NCBI GenBank assembly: GCA_031264715.1
Contig: JAISDP010000140.1
Location: forward strand, 1-11,922
Length of the DNA: 11,922 bases
Source of the DNA: Bacteroidales bacterium
GTDB lineage: Bacteria > Bacteroidota > Bacteroidia > Bacteroidales > UBA4181
Direction of reading: 5' to 3'
Shown: positions 1-6,033 of the stretch, piece after piece
Position numbering within the stretch: the first letter of the stretch is position 1
How the letters are laid out: the number at the start of each line of letters is the position of its first letter
Program-made: the position numbers and the translations under genes
Notes under the pieces: model-generated
What the model was told of the DNA's origin: nothing
What the model saw: the letters and a program-made list of their open reading frames with translations, nothing else
The model's database searches: none

Positions 1-181
1 TGTGGTGGTAGGCTCGCGCAACTGGATCACGCCCGCCTACGAACAGGAAGCGTTCTTCTTCCCGCAAAAGGAATGGATCATCGACGCTATCCACGAACGG
101 GTACTTCCGTTGACCGGCCACAAACCGACCGGCAACTGGACCGATACCGAAATGTTGCATAGAAGCAAAATGGGTATCTAA
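1..181 (+). CDS. 3' end of an unrecognised protein gene (partial)
   Basis: An open frame runs from the window edge (first full codon at 2) to a TAA at 179-181, giving the last 59 residues of a protein whose start lies outside. The visible part reads like a soluble globular C-terminus, rich in aromatic residues: it contains EAFFFPQKEWIIDAI, then ERVLPLTGHKPTGNW, and ends in SKMGI. There is no transmembrane stretch. Codon choice resembles the neighbouring genes, and a good terminator follows within 25 bases, which supports a real gene end. I do not recognise the family from this fragment. A carbohydrate-related or metabolic enzyme is possible but is only a guess. Confidence 0.7.
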   Translation, partial: VVVGSRNWITPAYEQEAFFFPQKEWIIDAIHERVLPLTGHKPTGNWTDTEMLHRSKMGI

Positions 182-205
182 TATGTGACGACGTTATAAC
201 CACGC

Positions 206-240
206 AAAAGCCTGTTCCCTTTCCGGAAACAGGCTTTTTT
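206..240 (+). terminator. intrinsic terminator of the upstream partial gene
   Basis: The arms AGCCTGTT (209-216) and AACAGGCT (228-235) form an 8-bp stem, extendable through the inner CC/GG pairs, and are followed by a run of six T (235-240). Four A lie directly before the left arm, so it may also work weakly in the other direction. It insulates the upstream gene from nusB. Confidence 0.85.
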
Positions 241-327
241 GCCGATAAGACATCGGGTATATCCGCGACCGTTACCAAAACTGTTTCAGTAATACAATTT
301 TCTATTTTCTTTTTCCTAAAAAATGCT

Positions 328-335
328 TTACTTTG
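328..335 (+). promoter_or_regulatory. candidate -7 element of the nusB promoter
   Basis: TTACTTTG matches the Bacteroidota -7 consensus TAnnTTTG at all but one position and lies 25 bases before the nusB start, giving a leader of roughly 20 nt. The upstream region is T-rich, but no clear TTTG -33 element sits at the usual 19-20 base spacing, so the call rests mostly on position. Confidence 0.4.
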
Positions 336-360
336 CAGCGTTTTTCGTAACGTAGTAAAC

Positions 361-1299
361 ATGATTAGCAGAAGGTTGCTTCGCATTAAAATTTTGCAGA
401 TTCTTTATGCCCATTTCAATACAGAGGATTCGGGCATCGTAAAGTCGGAAAAAGACTTGGTATTCAGCATTCAAAAAGCATATGATCTTTATTTTTATCT
501 TTTATTATTGGTTATCGCTGTCAAGCGGTATGCCGAGTCGCGTATCGAACTTGCCCGTAATAAGAAACTCCCCACTTACGAAGATCTTCACCCAAACACT
601 CGTTTTATCGAGAATGAAGTGATCGGGCAAATCGAAGAGAGCCCGACATTCAAACAATACACAGGCGAACGCAAGATGAGCTGGGCCAATCATCCCGAAC
701 TGATCAAAAATCTGTACAACAAACTGATCGAAGCGCCATATTATAAAAAATATATGGAACTCCCGGCGTGCAGTTATGCTGACGACAGGCAGTTGCTCAT
801 TGATTTTTATGCCAATGAACTGGAGGATTATGATATGTTCTATGAGATATTGGAAGAACAAAGTATTTTCTGGAACGACGACATCGAATTTGTAGTGATC
901 ATGGTGACCAAGACCATCAAGGATATGCGTCCCAACAAAACCAGCTTTCTCCCGCTATACAAATCGGATGACGACCGTGAATTTGCTTACCGCCTGTTGC
1001 GTACATCCATTATCCATCACGACGAGTACCGCAAGTTGATCGAAGATTATGTCGACAATTGGGATATCGAACGGGTAGCCTGCATCGACAACCTGATCAT
1101 GCAAATAGCCATCAACGAATTGATTGAATTTCCGTCCATACCGGTGAAAGTGACTTTCGATGAGTATTTGGAATTAGCTAAATATTACTCAACTCCTAAA
1201 AGTTCCGTTTTCATCAACGGCTTGCTTGATAAAATATCGGCCGACCTGACCCAGAAGGGCAAAATTACCAAAACGGGCAGGGGGCTTATTACGGACTAA
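361..1299 (+). CDS. nusB: transcription antitermination factor NusB (long Bacteroidota form)
   Basis: NusB pairs with NusE (ribosomal protein S10) and binds boxA RNA, helping RNA polymerase read through rRNA operons. The 312-residue product begins with the family's N-terminal helix (SRRLLRIKILQILYAHF). It ends with the typical NusB helical core at about residues 190-297: ERVACIDNLIMQIAINEL, then PSIPVKVTFDEYLELAKYY, then SVFINGLLDKI. Between them lies an extra stretch of roughly 150 residues. E. coli NusB is about 140 residues; the longer form is normal for Bacteroidota. ATG at 361 is the only sensible start, since it precedes the conserved first helix directly and a -7 element lies 25 bases upstream. 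No Shine-Dalgarno sequence is visible. The gene stands alone and converges on rho. Confidence 0.95.
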   Translation: MISRRLLRIKILQILYAHFNTEDSGIVKSEKDLVFSIQKAYDLYFYLLLLVIAVKRYAESRIELARNKKLPTYEDLHPNTRFIENEVIGQIEESPTFKQYTGERKMSWANHPELIKNLYNKLIEAPYYKKYMELPACSYADDRQLLIDFYANELEDYDMFYEILEEQSIFWNDDIEFVVIMVTKTIKDMRPNKTSFLPLYKSDDDREFAYRLLRTSIIHHDEYRKLIEDYVDNWDIERVACIDNLIMQIAINELIEFPSIPVKVTFDEYLELAKYYSTPKSSVFINGLLDKISADLTQKGKITKTGRGLITD

Positions 1300-1300
1300 A

Positions 1301-1342
1301 GTTCAAGATGCAGTTCAAGCACTTTTGAGCTTTGAATCTTAA
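1301..1342 (+). other. imperfect hairpin with direct repeats downstream of nusB
   Basis: Just after the nusB stop, AAGAT pairs with ATCTT, and TTCAAGC pairs with GCTTTGAA across a bulge. The left side also holds two copies of AGTTCAAG (1300-1307 and 1313-1320). There is no T-run after it, so it is not a standard intrinsic terminator. It may be a 3' stabiliser or nothing. The rest of 1343-1446 shows nothing recognisable. Confidence 0.3.
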
Positions 1343-1446
1343 ACCGGGATTTTGAGAATAATATACAGCCGACCGCCGAAACGCAACACTGCGCCATCAC
1401 CAGTACCCAAAAGCCGTCCATCAAAAAACCATTTGACAGCGTCTTA

Positions 1447-1474
1447 GAAAAAAAAATCCCGCTGTGAAGCGGGA
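1447..1474 (-). terminator. intrinsic terminator of rho
   Basis: Read on the minus strand, TCCCGCT and AGCGGGA form a 7-bp GC-rich stem with a 4-base loop, then nine T (A-run at 1448-1456). It lies 25 bases beyond the rho stop codon. On the plus strand the hairpin has no T-run, so nusB transcripts need another way to end. Confidence 0.9.
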
Positions 1475-1499
1475 CATGGCAAAATCCATAACAACGATG

Positions 1500-3047
1500 C
1501 TATCCATCGTTCATGGAGATTAAGAATTCTTCGTTCGATTGGGTTTTGCTTAGTTTTTCGCGCATAAAATCCATTGCTTCCACGGATGTCATATCCGTGA
1601 GGTAGTTGCGAAGCACCCAAATGCGACTCAATTGATCCTTGCTCACCAGCAGGTCTTCGCGACGGGTACTCGAAGCAGTGATATCCACAGCCGGGAAAAT
1701 ACGTTTATTGGCTAATTTGCGGTCTAACTGCAATTCCATATTACCTGTTCCCTTGAACTCTTCAAAGATCACCTCGTCCATACGCGAACCGGTATCGATA
1801 AGGGCTGTAGCCAGAATGGTAAGCGAGCCTCCATTTTCGATATTACGGGCAGCCCCAAAGAACCGTTTGGGCTTGTGCAAGGCATTGGAGTCAACACCAC
1901 CCGTGAGCACCTTGCCCGATGCAGGAGCAATGGTATTGAACGCGCGTGCCAGGCGAGTAATGGAGTCGAGCAGAATCACAACGTCGTGCCCACATTCAAC
2001 CATACGTTTGGCTTTTTCGAGTACGATATTGGCCACGCGTACATGGCGTTCAGCCGGTTCGTCGAATGTGGATGCGATCACCTCGCCGCGGACGCTCCGC
2101 GCCATGTCGGTTACTTCTTCCGGTCGCTCGTCGATAAGCAGGATCAACAGGTATACTTCGGGATGGTTCTTGGCAATGGCATTGGCGATATCTTTCAGCA
2201 GTACCGTTTTACCGGTTTTGGGCTGCGATACGATCAGTCCGCGCTGTCCTTTACCGATAGGCGAGAAAAGGTCGACAATACGGCACGACAGGTTCGCCGG
2301 CTCACCGGACTTAGCCAGAACGAATTTTTCGTTGGGGAAAAGCGGGGTCAGGAAGTCGAACGGGATACGGTCGCGGATATAGTCGGGCGTACGTCCGTTG
2401 ATATCCTCCACCTTGACAAGCGGGAAATAACGTTCGCCTTCTTTCGGCGGACGGATCGGGCCGCGCACCACATCACCCGTCTTCAGCCCGAACAGTTTGA
2501 TCTGCGATTGCGATACATAAATATCGTCGGGCGAACTGAGGTAGTTATAATCGGCCGAACGCAGGAAACCGTAGCCTTCCTGCATGATTTCGAGCACGCC
2601 TTCGCCTGTTACAATACCGTCAAAATCGAATGATTTGTCGTAAGATTTCCGATCGAATGTGTTATGCCGCTCCGTTACAAGTGTATCATCCTCCAAAGGC
2701 AATGACGGTTCCTGGTAACTCGATTGTTCCGGCTCAATTACATCAACCGCCGGTATTTCTATTTCATCGGCCGGCAATTCATCGATAAAGGATTCTTCCA
2801 CCACTTTTTCCCTTCCCCTGGCTGCAGAGAATGTTTCCACAGGTTCGACTGCAGGATTTACAGGCTCCTTTGCTTTTTTAGGAGGCGGAGGCGTCCCCGG
2901 TGCAATTGCTTTAATTGCTTGTTGATCAAGAATCTTGAAAATCAAGTCTTGCTTTTTCATTGTCTCAACACGCTTAATCCCCATTGATTTGGCGATTTCA
3001 CGCAATTCAGTTAAGAGTTTAGTATTCAACTCAAGAATATCATACAT
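1500..3047 (-). CDS. rho: transcription termination factor Rho
   Basis: Rho is a hexameric RNA helicase that loads on nascent RNA and releases RNA polymerase. Using the ATG at 3047 the product is 515 residues. An upstream in-frame TTG (3053) would add two, but the ATG gives the expected start MYDILELNTKLL, so I prefer it. Visible parts: N-terminal helical segment (1-45), a proline-rich then acidic low-complexity linker (about 47-130), the RNA-binding OB fold with GYGFLR and DDIYVSQSQI, and the RecA-like motor. The motor has P-loop PKTGKT (Walker lysine K280), DERPEEV (catalytic Glu E307), Walker B VVILLDS (D361), Q-loop TGGVDSNA, and arginines R449 and R462 matching E. coli R353 and R366. All key residues are present. 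The linker is shorter than I recall for gut Bacteroides Rho. No Shine-Dalgarno sequence is seen. Confidence 0.97.
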   Translation of the reverse strand: MYDILELNTKLLTELREIAKSMGIKRVETMKKQDLIFKILDQQAIKAIAPGTPPPPKKAKEPVNPAVEPVETFSAARGREKVVEESFIDELPADEIEIPAVDVIEPEQSSYQEPSLPLEDDTLVTERHNTFDRKSYDKSFDFDGIVTGEGVLEIMQEGYGFLRSADYNYLSSPDDIYVSQSQIKLFGLKTGDVVRGPIRPPKEGERYFPLVKVEDINGRTPDYIRDRIPFDFLTPLFPNEKFVLAKSGEPANLSCRIVDLFSPIGKGQRGLIVSQPKTGKTVLLKDIANAIAKNHPEVYLLILLIDERPEEVTDMARSVRGEVIASTFDEPAERHVRVANIVLEKAKRMVECGHDVVILLDSITRLARAFNTIAPASGKVLTGGVDSNALHKPKRFFGAARNIENGGSLTILATALIDTGSRMDEVIFEEFKGTGNMELQLDRKLANKRIFPAVDITASSTRREDLLVSKDQLSRIWVLRNYLTDMTSVEAMDFMREKLSKTQSNEEFLISMNDG

Positions 3048-3076
3048 ATACAATAAAGATATAAAAATGGATGTCG

Positions 3077-3107
3077 CTAAAGTATTTCGTTGCCTTAAAA
3101 CCCAAAA
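3077..3107 (-). promoter_or_regulatory. weak alternative proximal promoter for rho
   Basis: On the minus strand TACTTTAG (3084-3077) lies 18 bases downstream of TTTTG (3107-3103). This resembles the Bacteroidota TTTG / TAnnTTTG pair but with mismatches in the -7 box. It would give a leader of only about 20-25 nt before the rho ATG. Confidence 0.25.
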
Positions 3108-3169
3108 TGATTACAATTTTCAAGTAAAGTTGTCTGAATGTTTAAAGGCAAACCCTCAAAATTTTGGTG

Positions 3170-3201
3170 CAAGTATATACAATTGATTCCAGACTACCAA
3201 A
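3170..3201 (-). promoter_or_regulatory. candidate main promoter of rho
   Basis: On the minus strand TTTG (3201-3198) is followed after exactly 20 bases by TATACTTG (3177-3170), one mismatch from TAnnTTTG. Spacing and both boxes fit a Bacteroidota housekeeping promoter. Transcription would start near 3163-3165, leaving a rho leader of roughly 115 nt. Confidence 0.45.
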
Positions 3202-3303
3202 AAAATGTCAAAAAAAAAGAATTTCCCGCTTGCATCAAAAACTAAAAACCGCCCGAACAGCATGGGCTTTCAGTGGCGCTGTCAATAAAATATAGAATAC
3301 CCG

Positions 3304-3335
3304 CAAAAATATTCCGCGCACAATATCGATTCAAA
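3304..3335 (-). promoter_or_regulatory. perfect-consensus leftward promoter in the rho-zap gap
   Basis: On the minus strand TTTG (3335-3332) is followed after 20 bases by TATTTTTG (3311-3304), a full match to TAnnTTTG. The start would be near 3297-3299. It could give rho a second, long leader (about 250 nt) or make a short separate RNA. Downstream, a small hairpin (GCCC/GGGC, 3267-3251) followed by T-runs and a nine-T run (3218-3210) could end or attenuate the transcript. The surrounding DNA is AT-rich, so chance matches are possible. Confidence 0.45.
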
Positions 3336-3390
3336 AAATATTCCTGTACATTTGTCCCTGTTCTTCCTGTTTCCGTATAACAGGTCTGCC

Positions 3391-3429
3391 GACCCTGTCA
3401 GGCTGCGTTGCAGGGACGCTGACAGGGTC
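3391..3429. repeat. palindromic hairpin element (REP-like)
   Basis: GACCCTGTCA (3391-3400) and TGACAGGGTC (3420-3429) are perfect 10-base inverted repeats. Inside them GCGT (3405-3408) and ACGC (3416-3419) pair around a 7-base loop, with a 4-base bulge on one side. No T-run follows. It lies in a gene-free gap and is clearly more GC-rich than its surroundings, which is typical of dispersed extragenic palindromes. Copy number cannot be seen from one window. The rest of the 3202-3540 gap holds only the leftward promoter, two small AT-rich inverted repeats (3495-3510 and 3510-3526) and no credible gene. Confidence 0.6.
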
Positions 3430-3545
3430 AACGAAAGACAGATCGGGCAATGCGAGCGAGCAGATGTTTCCGAAAATTGAGGAAGACAATATTCATTGCA
3501 TAACAGCAATTTACAAAAAATGTAAAAAGAAAACCATTCCTTTTC

Positions 3546-3593
3546 TTTGCCGGTTATAAAAAAATCAGTTATATTTGTGACTGATTTTTTATA
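3546..3593 (+). promoter_or_regulatory. promoter of the zap operon, embedded in an inverted repeat
   Basis: TTTG (3546-3549) is followed after 20 bases by TATATTTG (3570-3577), an exact match to the Bacteroidota promoter. The start should be near 3582-3584, about 17 bases before the ATG at 3600. The -7 box is the centre of a near-perfect inverted repeat: arms 3555-3569 and 3580-3593, each carrying an A/T run plus ATCAGT or ACTGAT, with one extra A in the left arm. This layout suggests an operator or a start-site hairpin. Confidence 0.75.
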
Positions 3594-3599
3594 TGAAGC

Positions 3600-3890
3600 A
3601 TGGCCATTCAAGAAGATATTATTTCCTCGCTGGAGGAAAAAACAAAACGGGTCATCCAGGTTGCGGAAGAGCTCAGGATCAACAACGAGCAGTTGCAGCA
3701 AAAAGTTGACGAATTGTCGGGGCAGCTTCGTACAAAAGATCAGGAAATAGAAGTTTTAGAATCGAAGTATCAGAGTCTCAAGTTCACAAAAACACTGATT
3801 TCTTCTCCGGAGGATGTTAAGAATGTGAAACTTCAGGTGAATCGGATGGTGCGCGAAATAGATAAGTGTATTGCACTTTTGAACAGATAA
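3600..3890 (+). CDS. small coiled-coil protein encoded before ZapA (possible ZapB-like division factor)
   Basis: The 96-residue product is almost entirely helical. A heptad-rich coiled coil spans about residues 5-62 (EELRINNEQLQQKVDEL, then DQEIEVLESKYQSLK), followed by a short break with SSPEDV and a C-terminal helix ending in DKCIALLNR. It has no membrane segment or enzyme motif. It is the first gene after a strong promoter and ends 7 bases before zapA, so the two are surely co-transcribed. Small coiled-coil genes in this position are, from memory, common in Bacteroidota and usually annotated as hypothetical. A role as a ZapA partner at the division ring, analogous to E. coli ZapB, is an inference from position and structure, not from recognisable sequence similarity. 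Confidence 0.85.
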   Translation: MAIQEDIISSLEEKTKRVIQVAEELRINNEQLQQKVDELSGQLRTKDQEIEVLESKYQSLKFTKTLISSPEDVKNVKLQVNRMVREIDKCIALLNR

Positions 3891-3897
3891 GTGGACA

Positions 3898-4200
3898 ATG
3901 AGCTGGCAACAGACCATTAACATTAAAATTGCAGAGCGCTTCTATCCTTTAAGAATTGATAAGGAAGAAGACGAGGAACGCATTCGCAAAGCAGGCCGAC
4001 TCATCGACGACAGGTTGTTCCAATATAAGCAACGCTATAGCGATAAGGATGTGCAGGATTTCCTGGCTATAGCGGCATTACAGTTTGCTGTCAAGAGCAT
4101 TGAGCTGGAAGCTAAAGCCAGTTCGACCGAGCAGGCAGACAGATTAAGGCAATTGGACGAACAACTCGACTCATTTTTGGGACAATGTACTGATTGTTAA
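3898..4200 (+). CDS. zapA: cell division protein ZapA
   Basis: ZapA binds FtsZ and bundles its filaments at midcell. This 100-residue protein has the family layout: an N-terminal beta segment (TINIKIAERFYPLRI, residues 6-20), a helix with EERIRKAGRLIDDRL, then a long C-terminal coiled-coil helix (about 50-93) containing DFLAIAALQFAVKSIELE. Length matches the usual roughly 100 residues. ATG at 3898 follows the preceding stop by 7 bases, and no better start exists. It ends in CTDC just before the 6S RNA; the likely 6S promoter overlaps its last codons. Identification is good, though the family is weakly conserved in sequence. Confidence 0.88.
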   Translation: MSWQQTINIKIAERFYPLRIDKEEDEERIRKAGRLIDDRLFQYKQRYSDKDVQDFLAIAALQFAVKSIELEAKASSTEQADRLRQLDEQLDSFLGQCTDC

Positions 4201-4205
4201 GTTCT
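4176..4205 (+). promoter_or_regulatory. candidate promoter of the 6S RNA
   Basis: TTTG (4176-4179, inside a TTTTTG) lies 18 bases before TAAGTTCT (4198-4205), which keeps TAnnTT of the -7 consensus. The start would be near 4211-4213, right where the folded RNA begins. It overlaps the zapA stop codon. Without it, 6S RNA would have to be cut from the zap transcript. Confidence 0.4.
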
Positions 4206-4211
4206 TTTACA

Positions 4212-4419
4212 TAAGGTTTACCCGCACGGTTCCTTCAATCCTTTTGAAACTCAACATTTTAAAAATTTAGAGTTGGACTTGAGTTGCTAAAAACAGGCCT
4301 AGTACCGGCTTCGGCCGGGATTCTGATTCGTCGGGACGTTGGAAGTTTGAAGTAATTGGCCGCTCTACCCATGTTTTATCGGGGTTTTATAAAGTTGGAC
4401 GGAATCGCGCGGGTTTTTT
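4212..4419 (+). ncRNA. ssrS: 6S RNA
   Basis: 6S RNA mimics an open promoter and sequesters sigma-housekeeping RNA polymerase. The stretch between zapA and rny has no ORF but folds into a long rod of about 208 nt. CCCGC (4221-4225) pairs with GCGGG (4409-4413), GGTTCC (4228-4233) with GGAATC (4401-4406), and TTCAAT (4234-4239) with GTTGGA (4394-4399). Further in, GAAACTC (4246-4252) pairs with GGGGTTTT (4381-4388) and AACAT (4253-4257) with ATGTT (4371-4375). A less paired central region follows, then an apical stem CCGGC-TTCG-GCCGG (4305-4318). The closing stem leads into six T (4414-4419), serving as terminator. Length, rod-with-bubble shape and a position after zapA, as in E. coli, all fit. 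Ends are approximate. Its similarity to Bacteroidales 6S-like RNAs is from memory. Confidence 0.8.
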
Positions 4420-4446
4420 ATTTTTAATAAAATTGTATCCATAAAC

Positions 4447-5979
4447 ATGAATCAAATAATTATTGGGATCATCGCTTTCGTTGCAGGGATGGGACTCGCT
4501 TACTTTGTTTATAACTACCTTTTCAAATCGAAAAGGGCAAAGGATGTAAAAGAAGCCGAAGCCGAAGCCGAAGTGATCAAGAAAAAGAGAATGCTCGAGG
4601 CTAAGGAGCATTTCCTGCAACTGAAGACGGAGCATGAACAAATGGTCAATGAGCGGAACAGTAAAATGGCTCAGGCCGAAAATCGCATCAAACAAAAAGA
4701 AAGTTCGCTGTCGCAACGCATGGAGGAAAACCAGCGCCAGAAGAAAGACCTGGACACGTTGCGCGACAACCTGGGCACACAAATCGAATTAGCCGAACGG
4801 AAACAGGAAGACCTGGAAAAAGCGCACAAACAGCAGGTAGAACATTTGGAAGCCATTTCGGGACTCTCGGCCGAAGAAGCCAAAGGGCAACTGATCGAAT
4901 CGCTGAAAACCGAAGCGCGCGGTGAAGCCATGTCATACATCAACGAGATTGTGGACGAAGCCAAGATGACCGCTTCCAAGGAAGCCAAACGCATTGTGCT
5001 GCAAACCATCCAGCGCGTGGCAACCGAAGTAGCCGTGGAAAACTCGGTGACCGTGTTCCATATCGAAAACGATGAGATGAAAGGCCGTATCATCGGGCGC
5101 GAAGGTCGTAACATCCGGGCTCTGGAAGCAGCTACGGGCGTGGAAATTATTGTGGATGACACCCCCGAAGCCATCGTTCTCTCGGCATTCGACCCCGTAC
5201 GCCGCGAAGTAGCCCGCCTGGCGCTGCATCAATTGGTTACCGACGGGCGTATCCACCCGGCACGTATCGAGGAAGTGGTGAATAAATTGCAGAAACAGGT
5301 GGAAGAAGAAGTAGTAGAAGTAGGTAAACGCACCGCCATCGACCTTGGTATCCAAGGCTTGCACCCCGAACTGATCCGCATTATCGGTAAGATGAAATAT
5401 CGTTCATCGTACGGGCAAAACCTGTTGCAACACTCGCGCGAAGTGGCCAACTTATCGGCTATTATGGCGTCGGAACTCGGTTTGAACCCGAAGCTTGCCA
5501 AACGCGCCGGTTTACTCCACGACATAGGTAAAGTACCCGACGATGAGCCCGAATTGCCGCACGCCATCATTGGGATGAAACTCGCCGAACGCTACAAGGA
5601 AAAGCCGGATGTGTGCAACGCCATCGGCGCGCACCACGACGAAGTGGAAATGACCACCCTTATAGCGCCCATTGTACAGGTATGCGACGCTATTTCGGGC
5701 GCACGCCCGGGAGCACGCCGCGAAGTGGTAGATGCATATATCAAACGGTTGAAAGAGTTGGAATCGCTGGCATTGGCTTACCCTGGCGTTACTAAAACAT
5801 ACGCCATACAAGCCGGACGCGAATTGCGCGTGATCGTGGGCAGCGAAAAAGTATCGGATACCGATGCCGAAAGCCTGTCGTACGACATTGCTAAAAAGAT
5901 ACAAGACGAGATGACCTATCCCGGACAGGTAAAAATTACCGTGATCCGCGAAACAAGGGCTATCAGCTATGCAAAGTAG
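4447..5979 (+). CDS. rny: ribonuclease Y
   Basis: RNase Y is a membrane-anchored endoribonuclease that starts mRNA decay and processes RNAs. The 510-residue product shows all expected parts in order. There is an N-terminal membrane anchor (about 2-24, IIIGIIAFVAGMGLAYFVY), then a long charged coiled coil (about 28-150). A KH RNA-binding domain has its GxxG loop in GRIIGREGRNIR (213-224). The HD domain has its metal-binding pair in RAGLLHDIGK (H358, D359), followed by AIGAHHDEVE and VCDAISGARPGARRE. Length matches the family (about 510-520). ATG at 4447 directly precedes the anchor. There is no clear promoter of its own after the 6S terminator, so transcription may come partly from readthrough of the zap-6S unit. 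The stop codon lies inside a strong hairpin. Confidence 0.97.
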   Translation: MNQIIIGIIAFVAGMGLAYFVYNYLFKSKRAKDVKEAEAEAEVIKKKRMLEAKEHFLQLKTEHEQMVNERNSKMAQAENRIKQKESSLSQRMEENQRQKKDLDTLRDNLGTQIELAERKQEDLEKAHKQQVEHLEAISGLSAEEAKGQLIESLKTEARGEAMSYINEIVDEAKMTASKEAKRIVLQTIQRVATEVAVENSVTVFHIENDEMKGRIIGREGRNIRALEAATGVEIIVDDTPEAIVLSAFDPVRREVARLALHQLVTDGRIHPARIEEVVNKLQKQVEEEVVEVGKRTAIDLGIQGLHPELIRIIGKMKYRSSYGQNLLQHSREVANLSAIMASELGLNPKLAKRAGLLHDIGKVPDDEPELPHAIIGMKLAERYKEKPDVCNAIGAHHDEVEMTTLIAPIVQVCDAISGARPGARREVVDAYIKRLKELESLALAYPGVTKTYAIQAGRELRVIVGSEKVSDTDAESLSYDIAKKIQDEMTYPGQVKITVIRETRAISYAK

Positions 5980-6010
5980 CAAAGGACGGGCATGTGACCC
6001 GTCCTTTGCT
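5978..6010 (+). terminator. perfect 13-bp hairpin overlapping the rny stop codon
   Basis: AGCAAAGGACGGG (5978-5990) and CCCGTCCTTTGCT (5998-6010) are exact inverted repeats with a 7-base loop. The left arm begins within the TAG stop of rny. No T-run follows on either strand, so it may be a 3'-end stabiliser, a processing site or a weak terminator rather than a classic intrinsic terminator. The kinase gene starts 23 bases after it. Confidence 0.6.
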
Positions 6011-6033
6011 TAGATTATGTCATAACCTCCACC

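Noticed and set aside
87..386. 99-codon minus-strand ORF before nusB
   Set aside because: It runs through the terminator and the nusB promoter and overlaps the nusB start. No protein features are visible.
1639..2633. Two long plus-strand ORFs (247 and 252 codons) opposite rho
   Set aside because: They lie fully antisense to a highly conserved gene, and their translations have no family-like features, low complexity and many Arg/Ser residues. They are shadow frames.
3048..3053. Upstream TTG start for rho (two extra residues)
   Set aside because: The ATG at 3047 gives the N-terminus expected for Bacteroidota Rho, and TTG starts are rarer. No ribosome-binding sequence favours the TTG.
3347..3354. 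TACATTTG, a possible rightward -7 box upstream of the palindrome
   Set aside because: The 8-mer matches the consensus, but no TTTG-like -33 box lies 19-20 bases before it and no gene or clear RNA follows before the zap promoter.
3495..3526. Small AT-rich inverted repeats (ATTGC/GCAAT and TTTACA/TGTAAA) before the zap promoter
   Set aside because: The arms are five to six bases in AT-rich DNA, easily expected by chance, and nothing else supports a binding site.
3282..3701. 139-codon minus-strand ORF across the rho-zap gap
   Set aside because: It spans the strong zap promoter, the palindrome and the start of the coiled-coil gene. Its composition is not protein-like, and it has no matching promoter.
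4387..5174. Minus-strand ORFs opposite the start of rny
   Set aside because: They overlap the 6S terminator and the coiled-coil part of rny antisense. The Ser/Arg/Phe-rich composition is typical of the complement of a coiled-coil gene.
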